DNA of 62,141 nucleotides from Streptomyces rubellomurinus (GCF_000961885.1 NZ_JZKH01000047.1:1-62141); one strand, 5' to 3'. Counted from the first letter of the stretch, positions 1 to 9,634 are shown. The notes: generated from the letters alone by a model not told the origin. A program made the numbers and translations.

Positions 1-72
1 GGTTAGGGCTCCCGGCCCGCCCGCCCCACCCGTCCGCCCCGGCCGCGGCGGGCCCAGCCTGGGGAGGGCCAG

Positions 73-990
73 ATGCTGCCCCGCGAGGCTGGGAGAGGCA
101 TGCTGCTGGGACTCACCACCGCGCTGGTCGCGACCGTCTGCTTCGGCTTCGGGGCGGTCTTCCAGGCGCGCGGGGCCCGCTCGGCGCCCCGGGCGGACCG
201 GGTGCGGGCCGGGCTGCTGGCCGCGCTGGTCCGCTCCTGGCAGTTCGTGCTCGGCACCCTGCTGGACATCCTCGGCTTCGTGCTGAGCATCGTCGCGCTG
301 CGCTCCCTGCCGCTGTTCCTCGTGCAGGCCGTCACCAACGCGAGCCTGGCGGTCACCGCGCTCGCCGCCGTCTGGATGCTCGGCGCCCGGCTGCGGCGCG
401 GCGACCTCGCCGGCATCGTCGCCGTCGTGCTGGGCCTGACGCTGCTCGCGCTCGGCTCCGGCCGGGAGGGCCGGGAGTACGCCCCGCCCGCGTTCCACTG
501 GGCGCTGCTGGGCACGACGGCCGTGATGCTGCTCGCCACCCTCGTGCTGGTCCGCCGGGACGGCACCGTGGCGGCGGCCGGGCTGGGCCTGATGGCGGGC
601 GTGGGCTTCGGGATCACCAGCCTGGCCGTACGGGTGCTGGACGCCTCCGGCCTCGCCGCCGTGCTGACCGACCCGGCCGCGTACGCGCTGGTGGCCGGGG
701 GCCTCGGCGGCTACCTCGCCTACGCCCTCGCCCTGCAGCGCGGCACCGTGACGGCGGCGACGGCCGCCGGGACGGTCACCGAGACCTTCGGCCCGGCGCT
801 GGTCGGCGTGACGGCGCTCGGCGACGCCGCGCGCCCCGGCTACGCCTGGTGCGCCCTGCTGGGCTTCGCGGTGGCGGTGGGCGGCACCTTCGTGCTGTCC
901 CGCTTCGGCGAGTTGGAGGGCGAATCGGCCGAACTCGCCGACGCCCGGCCCGGCACCGGGGCGGCCGCACCCGCCGCCCCGCCCCGGTAG
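73..990 (+). CDS. EamA/DMT-like integral membrane protein
   Basis: A 305-residue protein made almost entirely of hydrophobic segments (about nine to ten), with short charged turns such as GARLRRGD and a polar Ala/Pro-rich C-terminal tail of about 30 residues. The fold pattern resembles the drug/metabolite transporter superfamily and actinobacterial relatives annotated as 'integral membrane protein'; the substrate cannot be read from sequence. The ATG at 73 has GGAGGG five bases upstream. The in-frame ATG at 100 also follows a purine-rich GGGAGAGG and is a real alternative. It stands alone, about 100 bases before the dehydrogenase gene. Confidence 0.8.
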   Translation: MLPREAGRGMLLGLTTALVATVCFGFGAVFQARGARSAPRADRVRAGLLAALVRSWQFVLGTLLDILGFVLSIVALRSLPLFLVQAVTNASLAVTALAAVWMLGARLRRGDLAGIVAVVLGLTLLALGSGREGREYAPPAFHWALLGTTAVMLLATLVLVRRDGTVAAAGLGLMAGVGFGITSLAVRVLDASGLAAVLTDPAAYALVAGGLGGYLAYALALQRGTVTAATAAGTVTETFGPALVGVTALGDAARPGYAWCALLGFAVAVGGTFVLSRFGELEGESAELADARPGTGAAAPAAPPR

Positions 991-1094
991 CCCGGACGGC
1001 CGCGCCGTGCGAAGGTGACTTGCCGGACAAAACGGACGGCGCAGCGGACGGCAGGACGGCCCCACGAGGCCGTCCACGGAGCGGCAGGTGCGCG

Positions 1095-1907
1095 ATGGCG
1101 GAGGAAGCCCAACCCGGATCCCCCCGGTCGGCACACGCCGACCGCCCGGCCGAGCCACCCCCCGCCCGCCCCGTCGCGCTGATCACCGGCGCCTCCTCCG
1201 GCATCGGCCTCGCCACCGCCACCCGGCTGGCCGACGCCGGCTGGCTCACCCTCCTCTCCGGCACCGACCGCACCCGCCTGGACGACCTCGCGGACCGCAC
1301 CGGCGGCCGCGCCCTCCCCGAGGACCTCGGCAAACCGGACGGCCCCCGCCGCCTGGCCGAAGCCGCCCTCGCCGAGGCCGGCCGGGTCGACGCCCTGGTC
1401 GCCAGTGCCGGCCTCGGCTGGCGCGGCCCGTACGCGCAGACCCCGTCCGACACCCTGGACCGGCTGATCGAGGTCAACTTCGCCGCCCCGCTGCGCCTGG
1501 TCCGCCTGCTGCTGCCCGGCATGCTGGAACGCCGCCACGGCCGGATCGTGCTGCTCGGCTCGATCGCCGGCCAGGTCGGCGTGCGCGACGAGTCCGGCTA
1601 CGCGGCGACCAAGGGCGGCCTCGCGATGTTCGCCGAGAGCCTCTGGTACGAGCTGCGCGGCACCGGCGTCGGTGTGCGGCTCGTGCTGCCCGGCGCCGTC
1701 GACACCCCCTTCTTCGACCGGCGCGGCACCCCCTACCAGCGGGACCGCCCGCGGCCGGTGTCCGCCGACCGGGTCGCGGAGGCCGTCGTCGCCGGCATCA
1801 CCACCGAACGCGACCGCCTCTACGTGCCGCACTGGCTCGGCTTCCCGGCCCGCGTCCACGGCGCCGCCCCCGGCGTGTTCCGCCGCATGGCCTCCCGCTT
1901 CGGATGA
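1095..1907 (+). CDS. Short-chain dehydrogenase/reductase (SDR)
   Basis: A 270-residue classical SDR. It has the nucleotide-binding TGASSGIG (about residues 31-38), the SAG motif after a beta strand, the catalytic Ser in LLGSIAG and the catalytic YAATK (Y169, K173). It should use NAD(P)H to oxidise or reduce an alcohol/carbonyl; the substrate is unknown. The N-terminal 27 residues are Pro/Ala-rich, so the ATG at 1095 is plausible but its Shine-Dalgarno is weak. Its stop overlaps the start of the next gene (ATGA), so the two are translationally coupled. Confidence 0.9.
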   Translation: MAEEAQPGSPRSAHADRPAEPPPARPVALITGASSGIGLATATRLADAGWLTLLSGTDRTRLDDLADRTGGRALPEDLGKPDGPRRLAEAALAEAGRVDALVASAGLGWRGPYAQTPSDTLDRLIEVNFAAPLRLVRLLLPGMLERRHGRIVLLGSIAGQVGVRDESGYAATKGGLAMFAESLWYELRGTGVGVRLVLPGAVDTPFFDRRGTPYQRDRPRPVSADRVAEAVVAGITTERDRLYVPHWLGFPARVHGAAPGVFRRMASRFG

Positions 1908-2698
1908 GCCGCCCCGCGCCGCCCCGAGCCGCCCCGCGCATGGACGCACCCGTCAAGGCCCTCGCCCTCACCGCGGCCGCCGTCGAGTTCCTGCACCTCG
2001 CCCCGGCCGCCGTCCGCCTGCCGCCGCTGCGCCGCACCCTGGCCCGCCGCACCGCCGGCCACGGCACGGACCCGGGCCACCTCGCGCTCACCTTCGACGA
2101 CGGCCCCGACCCGCGCAGCACCCCGTACATCCTCGACGCGCTCGACGAACTCGACGCCCGCGCCACCTTCTTCCTGCTCGGCGCGATGCTCGACCGCGCC
2201 CCCGGGCTCGGCCGCGAACTCGTCCGGCGCGGCCACGAAGTCGCCGTCCACGGCTGGCACCACCGGCAGCAGTGGTACCCCGCCCCGGCCCGCGACCTGC
2301 GCGAACTGCGCCGCACCCGGGACGCCGTCACCGAACTCTGCGGCGCCCGGCCGCTCTGGTACCGCCCGCCGTACGGCGTGCTGACCGCCGGCCCGGCGCT
2401 CGCCGCCCACCGCCTCGGCCTGCGCAGCGTGCTGTGGACGGCCTGGGGCCGGGACTGGACGGCCGAGGCCACCGGCGCCACCGTCTACGCCACCGCCCGC
2501 CCCGGCCTCACCGGCGGCGCCACCCTGCTCCTGCACGACTCCGACTGCACCTCAGCCCCCGGCTCCTGGCGCGCCGCCCTGGCCGCGCTCCCCGCGATCG
2601 CCGCGCACTGCCGCTCCCACGGCCTCACCCTGGGCCCGCTGCGCGACCACGCCGTCCCGCTCCGAAAGCCGCTGGCACCCGCACCGGACGGCCCGTAA
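1904..2698 (+). CDS. Polysaccharide deacetylase (NodB domain)
   Basis: 264 residues, carbohydrate esterase family 4. The five NodB motifs are visible: TFDDGPD (metal-binding Asp pair), HGWHH in place of the usual H(S/T)xxH, RPPYG, the tryptophan-bearing TAWGRDW and LLLHD. It probably removes N-acetyl groups from peptidoglycan or another glycan. The N-terminus has a mildly hydrophobic stretch (VKALALTAAAVEFLHLAPAA) that could be a signal anchor. The ATG overlaps the TGA of the upstream dehydrogenase by four bases, implying co-translation. Confidence 0.9.
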   Translation: MSRPAPPRAAPRMDAPVKALALTAAAVEFLHLAPAAVRLPPLRRTLARRTAGHGTDPGHLALTFDDGPDPRSTPYILDALDELDARATFFLLGAMLDRAPGLGRELVRRGHEVAVHGWHHRQQWYPAPARDLRELRRTRDAVTELCGARPLWYRPPYGVLTAGPALAAHRLGLRSVLWTAWGRDWTAEATGATVYATARPGLTGGATLLLHDSDCTSAPGSWRAALAALPAIAAHCRSHGLTLGPLRDHAVPLRKPLAPAPDGP

Positions 2699-2709
2699 GC
2701 TCCGCTCCC

Positions 2710-3039
2710 ATGGCCCACGCGAAGACCTCCTACGTCTGCCTGCCCTGCCGGGCCTCCTACAAGCAGCCCCACGACTCGTGGCGCGAACGGCTCTGCCCGC
2801 GCTGCGCCCGTCCGCTGTTCCACGCGGGCTCGGCCTTCGCCGCGCCCCGCCGCCGCGACACCGCCGCCTGGCGGACCCTGTCCGTCCTGCTGAACGCGGG
2901 CATCGGGTTCCACAAGACCTGCTGCGGCGGCCCGGGTTGGCGCCCCCGGACGGTGCGCGAGGTACGCGAACGGCTGGCGTACGCCCGGGCCACCGGCGAG
3001 CCCGCCGACCGCGTGCTGACCCGGCCCGAACTCCCCTGA
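2710..3039 (+). CDS. Small zinc-ribbon protein conserved in streptomycetes
   Basis: A 109-residue protein with two N-terminal CxxC pairs (VCLPC and CPRC, about residues 9-12 and 29-32), typical of a zinc ribbon, then a basic helical half (VREVRERLAYARATGE). I recognise it as a common streptomycete protein sometimes misannotated as deoxyxylulose-phosphate synthase; nothing in it supports that enzyme. The ATG lies 12 bases after the deacetylase stop, so it is probably in the same transcript. A nucleic-acid-binding role is possible but unproven. Confidence 0.8.
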   Translation: MAHAKTSYVCLPCRASYKQPHDSWRERLCPRCARPLFHAGSAFAAPRRRDTAAWRTLSVLLNAGIGFHKTCCGGPGWRPRTVREVRERLAYARATGEPADRVLTRPELP

Positions 3040-3146
3040 TCCGACGAGCCGTTCGGGAACCGCCCGGTGCGGCCGATGCGTCGTCAGGGCGGACAGCGCA
3101 CACCGGGGGCCCGGCCGGGCCCGGGGACGAATCGGGGGACATCCAC

Positions 3147-3749
3147 GTGAACCACACCGCCGGCCGCGGCCGCGGACTCCTCGCCGTCGCGGCCGCCGGC
3201 CTCGCCGCCCTCGTCGTGGCCGGCTGCGGCAGCTCCGACTCCAAGTCCCCGGCCGCCGCCCCGACTTCCGCCGCGCCGACCCCGCCCGCCGCCGGGTCGC
3301 CCGCCGCCACCCCCACCGGCGCCGACGCGACCACGGCCCCGGCGACGCCCTCCGGGGACCCCGCGGCCGTGCCCGCCCCCGGGTCGGCGAGCGGCGACAG
3401 CTCCCTGAGCCTGACCGGATCGGGAGGCAGCGGCAGCTACGCGTACCGCCTGGTCAACTGCGTCGGCGAGGCCAAACCGACCGGCTGGCTGACGATCAGC
3501 CCGGTCCCCAAGGGGGACACCGTCGTGGTCACCGCGCTGGCGTTCAAGGACGGCCAGGCCGAACTGCTGCTGACCACCAAGGACGGCAACCGCATCACCA
3601 CCTGGAAGGGCAAGGCGCCGGTCGGCGAGCACGCGAGCCGCACCGGCAACGCCGCCAAGCTCACCGGCCTGCCCGTCACGGACGACAAGGGCGCCACCGG
3701 CACCGTCAGCGGCACCCTGACCTGCGCCAACACCCTCGGCCTGCGCTGA
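3147..3749 (+). CDS. Secreted lipoprotein of unknown function
   Basis: 200 residues starting at a GTG with GGGGGAC upstream. A basic n-region, a hydrophobic stretch and the lipobox VAGC mark a type II signal peptide. A Ser/Pro/Ala-rich linker (about residues 30-85) precedes a compact globular domain (about 90-200) with one likely disulfide (NCVG and TCAN). The linker-plus-domain layout is common for surface lipoproteins of actinobacteria. I do not recognise the globular domain. Confidence 0.75.
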   Translation: MNHTAGRGRGLLAVAAAGLAALVVAGCGSSDSKSPAAAPTSAAPTPPAAGSPAATPTGADATTAPATPSGDPAAVPAPGSASGDSSLSLTGSGGSGSYAYRLVNCVGEAKPTGWLTISPVPKGDTVVVTALAFKDGQAELLLTTKDGNRITTWKGKAPVGEHASRTGNAAKLTGLPVTDDKGATGTVSGTLTCANTLGLR

Positions 3750-3790
3750 CCGACCCCGGCGACCGACCCCCGGCGCCGCCCCGGCCCCGG

Positions 3791-4870
3791 CTACCCCAGC
3801 CCCAACCGCCCCAGCGCCGCCCCGAACCCCGTCCGCCAGGCGTCCGGCGTGGCGCCGGGGGAGGGGGCCGGCCCGGGCCGGCCGAGGGCGGCGAGGGCGT
3901 TGCGGACCACCTCGGCCGGGCGGGCGGAGGCCACGTCCGCGTGGCCGAGCTCCAGCTCGTGCTGCAGGTTGTCCCGCCCGTGCCCCTGGACGACGTCGAG
4001 CAGCAGCAGCCGCCGCCCCAGGGCGCGGGCCTCGCTGCAGGTGTCCCCGGAGCTGGTGACCACCAGGTCGGCGGCCGCCATCAGCGCGGGCACCCGGTCG
4101 GTGTAGCCGAACGGCAGCAGCCGCGGCTCACACCGCGCGGCGGCCCGCAGCCGCCGTTCGAGCTCCCGGTTGCGCCCGGCGACGGCGAGCACGTGCGGCC
4201 CGGCGGCCGCGAGCGCGGCGGCGGTGCGGGCGAGCGGCCCGAGCCCCCAGGCGCCGGACATCAGCAGGACGCACCGGGCGTCCGCCGGCACCCCGAACTC
4301 GGCCCGGGCCGCGGCCCGTTCGGGCGGACGGTAGAACGGCGCGCGCAGCGGCGCGGGCAGGACGGCGACGGCGGCCTCCGGCCGGTAGCGGCGGACGGCG
4401 CAGGCGGCGACCTCGGAGGTGACGAGGAACAGGTCGGTGCCCTCCTGCACCCACAGCCGGTGCGGCGTCACGTCCGTGCAGAACACGACGTGCCGGAAGC
4501 CGTCCCGGGCGAGCGCGTTGACCGCCGAGGTCGCGGTGGCGAACACCGACACGACCAGCTGCGGCCGCCGCGCCGCCACCAACTCCCGCAGCGCCGGCAC
4601 GAGTCGGGCCCGGGCGGCGGCGTCGGCGAGCAGCGCGATCCGGGCGCCGGGGCGCAGCGCCGAGAAGTGGAAGGCGTCGTACACGCCGGGCAGGTCGAGC
4701 AGCCGCCGGAAGACGGCCTCCCCGGCGGCGCCGGAGCGCTGCCCGAGCAGGGCCATCGCGTCGACGGTGTCGGTGGTCCAGCCGCGGTCGCGCAGGGTGT
4801 CCGCGCAGGCCTGCGCCATCACGTCGTGGCCCTGGCCGAGCGAGCCGGAGACCAGCAGGGCGTGCGGCAC
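3791..4870 (-). CDS. GT28/MGDG-synthase-like glycosyltransferase
   Basis: 359 residues, GTG start. The N-terminus (LLVSGSLGQGHDVMAQA) is the glycine-rich acceptor-side loop of MurG and monogalactosyldiacylglycerol-synthase-type enzymes. The C-terminal half carries the nucleotide-sugar signature region (SSGDTCSEARALGRRLLLLD) and the GYTDRVPALMAAADL segment typical of GT-B enzymes. It likely transfers a hexose to a lipid or small acceptor. It is the last gene of a three-gene minus-strand operon after an epimerase (16-base gap) and an aminotransferase, so the donor may be an unusual NDP-sugar. Confidence 0.8.
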   Translation of the reverse strand: MPHALLVSGSLGQGHDVMAQACADTLRDRGWTTDTVDAMALLGQRSGAAGEAVFRRLLDLPGVYDAFHFSALRPGARIALLADAAARARLVPALRELVAARRPQLVVSVFATATSAVNALARDGFRHVVFCTDVTPHRLWVQEGTDLFLVTSEVAACAVRRYRPEAAVAVLPAPLRAPFYRPPERAAARAEFGVPADARCVLLMSGAWGLGPLARTAAALAAAGPHVLAVAGRNRELERRLRAAARCEPRLLPFGYTDRVPALMAAADLVVTSSGDTCSEARALGRRLLLLDVVQGHGRDNLQHELELGHADVASARPAEVVRNALAALGRPGPAPSPGATPDAWRTGFGAALGRLGLG

Positions 4871-4886
4871 CGCGCGGGCCCCCGGA

Positions 4887-5834
4887 TCAGTCGCCGAGGG
4901 CCCGGGCGGCCTGGTCGGCCCGGTACCAGTCGGCGTAACGCCGCACGCCCTCCGCGAAGTTGGTCCGCGGCGACCAGCCGAGCAGCCGCTTCGCCTGGGC
5001 GGAGGAGATCCGCCGGCTCGCGTAGTCGGCCTTGCGGCCGGGCACGTGCTCGATGGTGACGGGCCCGAGCAGGTCGTCGACGGTGTCGGCGATGCCGCGC
5101 ACCGAGACGGCCGTGGAGCCCTCCAGGGCGAAGGTCTGGTCCTCGGCGGCGGGGGACAGGGCCCGTACGTGCGCGTCGGCGAGGTCCTCGACGTAGACGA
5201 AGTTGCGGCTCTGCCGGCCGTCGCCGGCGATGGTGATCGGCCGCCCGGCCAGCGCGGCCTGGACGAACCGGGCGACGACCAGCTCGTCGCGCATCCGCGG
5301 TCCGTACGGGATGCCGAAGCGCAGGATGGTGAAGTGCTGCCCGTACAGCTCGCGGTAGCTGTGCACCAGCATCTCGGCGGCGAGCTTGGTGGCCACGTAC
5401 AGGTGGCCGCTGCGTTCCAGCGCGATCGGTGCGTGCTCGTCCAACTCCTGCTCTTCGCCGTCGAGTTGGGAGTCGGCCAGGGCGGCGCCGTAGACCCAGA
5501 CGGTGCTGGCCAGGACGGTGCGGCTGAGGCCGCTGCGCCGGGCGGCCTCCAGGACGGCCTCGGTGCCGTCGATGTTGGCGCGCACGGCGCCCACCGGGTC
5601 GGCGGTGACCTGTTCGACGTCGGCCATCGCGGCGAGGTGGTAGACCACCTCGCTGCCGGCCAGCGCGGCGGTGAGGGCCGGCAGGTCGAGGACGTCGATC
5701 CGGGCGTGCTCGGCGTCGGGGTTGAGGTACTTGTCGGTGGTGTCCACGGCCAGCACCTCGTGCCCGGCCGCGATCAGGTGGTCCACGACGTGTGAGCCGA
5801 TGAACCCGCAACCCCCGGTGACGGCTATCCGCAC
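4887..5834 (-). CDS. NAD-dependent epimerase/dehydratase (extended SDR)
   Basis: 315 residues, GTG start. It has the Rossmann motif TGGCGFIGS (residues 6-14), the AHARIDVLDL adenine-side segment, the HLAAMADV loop and the active-site YVATK. The family converts NDP-sugars by epimerisation, dehydration or reduction. It sits between an aminotransferase and a glycosyltransferase on the same strand, a typical NDP-sugar modification set. The exact product (4-epimerase versus 4-reductase) cannot be told from the sequence. Confidence 0.85.
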   Translation of the reverse strand: MRIAVTGGCGFIGSHVVDHLIAAGHEVLAVDTTDKYLNPDAEHARIDVLDLPALTAALAGSEVVYHLAAMADVEQVTADPVGAVRANIDGTEAVLEAARRSGLSRTVLASTVWVYGAALADSQLDGEEQELDEHAPIALERSGHLYVATKLAAEMLVHSYRELYGQHFTILRFGIPYGPRMRDELVVARFVQAALAGRPITIAGDGRQSRNFVYVEDLADAHVRALSPAAEDQTFALEGSTAVSVRGIADTVDDLLGPVTIEHVPGRKADYASRRISSAQAKRLLGWSPRTNFAEGVRRYADWYRADQAARALGD

Positions 5835-5913
5835 GGTCCTGCTCCCTTCGTTCCCCGCCGGTTCGTTCCCGCCGGTTCGTTTCCCGCCCGAGCGCCCTGC
5901 CCGGGCGCGCCGG

Positions 5914-7038
5914 CTAGCCGGCCGTCCGCCGGTGCACCGCCGAGACGGCCGCGATCACCTGCTCGGTCTCGTCCTCCGTCATGTCGGAGTGCACCGGCAG
6001 GCAGACCTGTCGGGCGCAGACGTCCTCGGCCACCGGCAGCGGCCCGCGCCGGTAGGGGGCGAGGACGGGCTGCAGGTGCAGCGGCAGGTCGTACACCTCG
6101 CCGGACAGCCGGACGCCGTGCTCCTCGGCGACGGCCCGCTTGAACGCGGCCCGGTCGGTGCCGGGCGGCAGCAGCGCCACGTACTTGTAGTAGTTGCTGC
6201 GGGCACCGCCCGGCTCGCGGACCGGCTCCAGGCCGTCGAGGCCGGCCAGCGCCTCGTCGTAGCGGCGGGCGACGGCCCGGCGGGTCTCGATGAACTCCTT
6301 GAGCCGGCGCAGGTGCACGGCGCCGGTGACCGCGTGCAGCTCGCTCATCCGCCAGGCGTGGCCGAGCAGCACGTGGTGGTTGGTGGTGAACGAGCCCTTG
6401 CCCTGGTCGCGGTAGATCCGGGCCTCGTCGCGCAGCTCCGGCGACTCGGTGAGGATCATGCCGCCCTCGCCGCTGGTGGTGACCTTGGTCGGGTAGAACG
6501 AGAACGCCCCGGCCAGCCCGAAGGTCCCGGCGCAGCGCCCGCCGAGGCTGCTGCCGTGGGCGTGCGCGGCGTCCTCGACCAGCGGGATGCCGTGCCGGTC
6601 GCACAGCGCGCGCAGCTCCGCGACCCGCGGGGTGATCAGCCCGCCGATGTGGACCAGGACGACGGCGGCGGTGTCCGGGGTGAGCGCCGCCTCCAGGGTC
6701 TCGGGGGAGAGCGCCAGGGTCGCCGGGTCGACGTCGGCGAACACCGGCCGCCCGCCGGCGTGCAGGACGGCGCCGGCGCTCGCGTAGAAGGTGACGGCGG
6801 GCAGGACGACGTCGCGGCCGCGGACGTCGACGGTGCGCAGGATCACCTCCAGCGCGGCCGTGCCGCTGCTGACCGCGACGGCGTGCGAGGCGCCGTGCTC
6901 GGCGGCGAAGGCCTGCTCGAACCGCTCGGTCCACGGGCCGAGGGTGAGGGCGCCGGTGGTGAGCATCTCCGTCACCGCCTCGGCGACGGCCGCGCGGTCG
7001 TTCTCGTCGAACACGATGCGGGCGGCTGGAACGCCCAT
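5914..7038 (-). CDS. DegT/DnrJ/EryC1/StrS-family aminotransferase
   Basis: 374 residues from an ATG preceded by a near-perfect GGAGGTG; an upstream in-frame extension lacks such a site. This PLP fold-type I sugar aminotransferase has the GTAALEVIL cofactor-phosphate loop, VEDAAHAHG (cofactor Asp) and SFYPTK with the Schiff-base Lys at about residue 185. It would convert a keto-sugar nucleotide to an aminosugar. It heads the minus-strand operon with the epimerase and glycosyltransferase and is divergent from the MMPL gene. Confidence 0.9.
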   Translation of the reverse strand: MGVPAARIVFDENDRAAVAEAVTEMLTTGALTLGPWTERFEQAFAAEHGASHAVAVSSGTAALEVILRTVDVRGRDVVLPAVTFYASAGAVLHAGGRPVFADVDPATLALSPETLEAALTPDTAAVVLVHIGGLITPRVAELRALCDRHGIPLVEDAAHAHGSSLGGRCAGTFGLAGAFSFYPTKVTTSGEGGMILTESPELRDEARIYRDQGKGSFTTNHHVLLGHAWRMSELHAVTGAVHLRRLKEFIETRRAVARRYDEALAGLDGLEPVREPGGARSNYYKYVALLPPGTDRAAFKRAVAEEHGVRLSGEVYDLPLHLQPVLAPYRRGPLPVAEDVCARQVCLPVHSDMTEDETEQVIAAVSAVHRRTAG

Positions 7039-7390
7039 GGGACACCTCCGGCGGCGGGCTGGGGTCAGCACCGATCGGGGTCAGGTCGTACCGAACCGTC
7101 CGTCGGACGGTCGGGCCACAGTCACATCACGCTACTTCGCCCGACCGGGCCCGGCCCGTCGTCTCCCCCGCACGGGTGACGCGGGCCTCCCCTCCTCCGT
7201 GGGTACCGGTCGCCTACTGCGTCCGCAGTACGGCGGCGGTACGGAAACGGCCTGCGCAGGGACGACGACGCGGGCGGGGTCGGCGGCGAAGGATGGGACA
7301 TGCTGCGGGCGGACCGCGCCGGGACCGGCGCCGGGCCGCTCGCGGCGCGTTTTCGAGACCGTGCACCGAACCCGAAGGAGGCCGCACCCC
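7039..7390. other. Divergent intergenic region between aminotransferase and MMPL genes
   Basis: About 350 bases with no convincing gene. It must hold both promoters. A short perfect inverted repeat (CCGTCC-GTC-GGACGG, 7096-7110) is the only symmetric element I see and could be an operator. The right end carries the AAGGAGG ribosome-binding site of the MMPL gene (7374-7380). Confidence 0.5.
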
Positions 7391-9589
7391 GTGGCCACGT
7401 TCCTGTACCGCCTGGGCCGATGGGCCTTCGCCCGGCGCAAGCTGGTGACCCTGCTGTGGGTCGCCGTGCTGGCCGTCTGCGGAGTGCTCGCGGCCAAGGC
7501 GCCAGCCGCCCCCGACGACGGGTTCGCGATGCCCGGCACCGAGGCGCAGCAGGCCTTCGACCTGATGAACGAGCGCTTCCCGGGCGGCCACGCGGACGGC
7601 GCCTCGGCGCGCCTGGTGTTCGTCGCGCCGGACGGCCAGAAGATCACCGCCGCGCCCAACCAGCAGGCCGTGCAGCGCACCGTCGCCGAGCTCGCGCACG
7701 CCGAGCAGGTCACCGGCGCGGTCGACCCGTTCCAGGCGCACGCCGTCTCCAAGGACGGCACCACCGCGTACGCGACGGTCAGCTACTCCGTGAAGGCCGG
7801 CAAGCTGTCCGACGGCGCCACCGCCGCCCTGGAGCAGGCCGCCCAGCACGGCCGGGACGCCGGGCTGAAGGTCGAGGTCGGCGGCACCGCGCTGATGGCC
7901 AAGCCCGAGGCGGGCGGCAGCAGCGAGGCGATCGGCATGGCGCTGTCCGCCGTCGTCCTGGTGATCACCTTCGGTTCGCTGGTCGCCGCCGGCCTGCCGC
8001 TGCTCACCGCCGTGGTCGGCGTCGGCCTCGGCATGTCGCTGATCACCGCGCTCGGCAGCACCCTCGGCCTGTCCAGCACCACCGGCACGCTCGCGATGAT
8101 GCTCGGCCTCGCGGTCGGCATCGACTACGCGGTGTTCATCGTGTCCCGCTACCGCGCCGAACTGGCCGAGGGCCGCGAGCCGCTGGAGGCCGCCGGCCGG
8201 GCGGTCGGCACCGCGGGCTCGGCGGTGGTGTTCGCCGGCCTCACCGTGGTGATCGCCCTCGCCGGGCTCTCCGTGGTCGGCATCCCGATGCTCGCCAAGA
8301 TGGGCATGGCCGCCGCCGGCACCGTGGTGATCGCCGTCCTGGTCGCGCTGACCCTGGTGCCCGCGCTGCTCGGCTTCATCGGCCGCCGGGTGCTGCCCCG
8401 CAAGGTCCGCAAGGCCGCCGAGGGCGCCGCGCGCCCGACCGGGGACAACGGCGGCGCCCGCTGGGCCCGGTTCGTGCTGCGCCGCCCGCTCGCGGTGCTG
8501 CTCGGCGGCGTGATCGCGCTCGGCGTGCTCGCCGCCCCGGCCCTGGACCTGAACCTCGGCCTGCCCGGCGACGAGGCCAAGCCGACCTCCACCACCCAGC
8601 GCCGCGCCTACGACCTGCTGTCGGACGGCTTCGGCCCCGGATTCAACGGCCCGCTGACCGTCCTGGTCGACGCCAAGGGCGCACCCGACCCGAAGGCCGC
8701 CGCGAGCGAGGTCGCCAAGACCGTCTCCGGCCTGCCCGGCGTGGTCACGGTGACGCCGCCGATGTTCAACAAGGCGGGGGACACCGCCCTGGTCAACGCG
8801 ATCCCGGCGACCGGCCCGAGCGACGCCGCGACCAAGGACCTGGTGCACACCATCCGCGGCCACGCGGCCGGCCTGAAGACCGCCACCGGCGCGACCGTCC
8901 TGGTCAGCGGCACGACGGCGATGAACATCGACGTCTCGCAGAAGCTCAGCGACGCGCTGCTGCCCTACCTCGGCGTGGTCGTCGGCCTGGCCGTCCTCCT
9001 GCTGCTGCTGGTGTTCCGCTCCGTCCTCGTCCCGCTGAAGGCGGCGCTCGGCTTCCTGCTCTCGGTGGCCGCCGCGCTCGGCGCCGTCGTGGCCGTCTTC
9101 CAGTGGGGCTGGCTGGCCGACCTGATCGGCGTGCAGCAGACCGGCCCGGTGATGAGCATGATGCCGATCTTCATGATCGGCGTGGTCTTCGGCCTGGCCA
9201 TGGACTACGAGGTGTTCCTGGTCACCCGGATCCGCGAGGGCTTCGTGCACGGCGAGAGCCCGGGCGAGGCGATCGTCACCGGCTTCCGGCACAACGCCCG
9301 GGTGGTCACCGCCGCCGCCTTCATCATGATCGCCGTCTTCGCGGGCTTCATCGGCATGAGCGAGCCGATGATCAAGATGATGGGCCTGGGCCTCGCCGCG
9401 GCCGTCGCCTTCGACGCCTTCGTGGTCCGGATGACGATCGTCCCGGCGGTGCTCGCCCTGCTCGGCCGCCGCGCCTGGTGGCTGCCGCGCTGGCTCGACC
9501 GGGCGCTCCCGGACGTGGACGTCGAGGGCAGCAAGCTGCACACGGCCGCCCCCGAACCGGAACCGGTCCGGGAGCCCGTCACCGTCTGA
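7391..9589 (+). CDS. MMPL/RND-family transporter
   Basis: 732 residues from a GTG with AAGGAGG ten bases upstream. It has the duplicated MMPL architecture: one N-terminal helix, an extracytoplasmic domain (about residues 35-175), a bundle of helices, a cytoplasmic linker, then the same again. LAVGIDYAVFIVSRYR in repeat 1 and FGLAMDYEVFLVTRIRE in repeat 2 are the proton-relay helices with the conserved Asp-Tyr pairs. It probably exports lipids or drugs. A large hairpin follows the gene. The downstream two-component pair may respond to the same stress, but no link is visible. Confidence 0.92.
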   Translation: MATFLYRLGRWAFARRKLVTLLWVAVLAVCGVLAAKAPAAPDDGFAMPGTEAQQAFDLMNERFPGGHADGASARLVFVAPDGQKITAAPNQQAVQRTVAELAHAEQVTGAVDPFQAHAVSKDGTTAYATVSYSVKAGKLSDGATAALEQAAQHGRDAGLKVEVGGTALMAKPEAGGSSEAIGMALSAVVLVITFGSLVAAGLPLLTAVVGVGLGMSLITALGSTLGLSSTTGTLAMMLGLAVGIDYAVFIVSRYRAELAEGREPLEAAGRAVGTAGSAVVFAGLTVVIALAGLSVVGIPMLAKMGMAAAGTVVIAVLVALTLVPALLGFIGRRVLPRKVRKAAEGAARPTGDNGGARWARFVLRRPLAVLLGGVIALGVLAAPALDLNLGLPGDEAKPTSTTQRRAYDLLSDGFGPGFNGPLTVLVDAKGAPDPKAAASEVAKTVSGLPGVVTVTPPMFNKAGDTALVNAIPATGPSDAATKDLVHTIRGHAAGLKTATGATVLVSGTTAMNIDVSQKLSDALLPYLGVVVGLAVLLLLLVFRSVLVPLKAALGFLLSVAAALGAVVAVFQWGWLADLIGVQQTGPVMSMMPIFMIGVVFGLAMDYEVFLVTRIREGFVHGESPGEAIVTGFRHNARVVTAAAFIMIAVFAGFIGMSEPMIKMMGLGLAAAVAFDAFVVRMTIVPAVLALLGRRAWWLPRWLDRALPDVDVEGSKLHTAAPEPEPVREPVTV

Positions 9590-9593
9590 CGCA

Positions 9594-9634
9594 CCCGGGC
9601 CCCGTCCGGCCGATCCTGCCGGACAGGGCCCGGG
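9594..9634 (+). terminator. Terminator hairpin after MMPL gene
   Basis: A 17-base left arm (9594-9610) and right arm (9618-9634) pair at 16 of 17 positions around a 7-base loop (CGATCCT). There is no U-tract, as usual in this GC range. Confidence 0.7.

Noticed and set aside
3750..3790. Terminator between the lipoprotein and glycosyltransferase genes
   Set aside because: Only short, imperfect GC-rich complementarity; no convincing stem.
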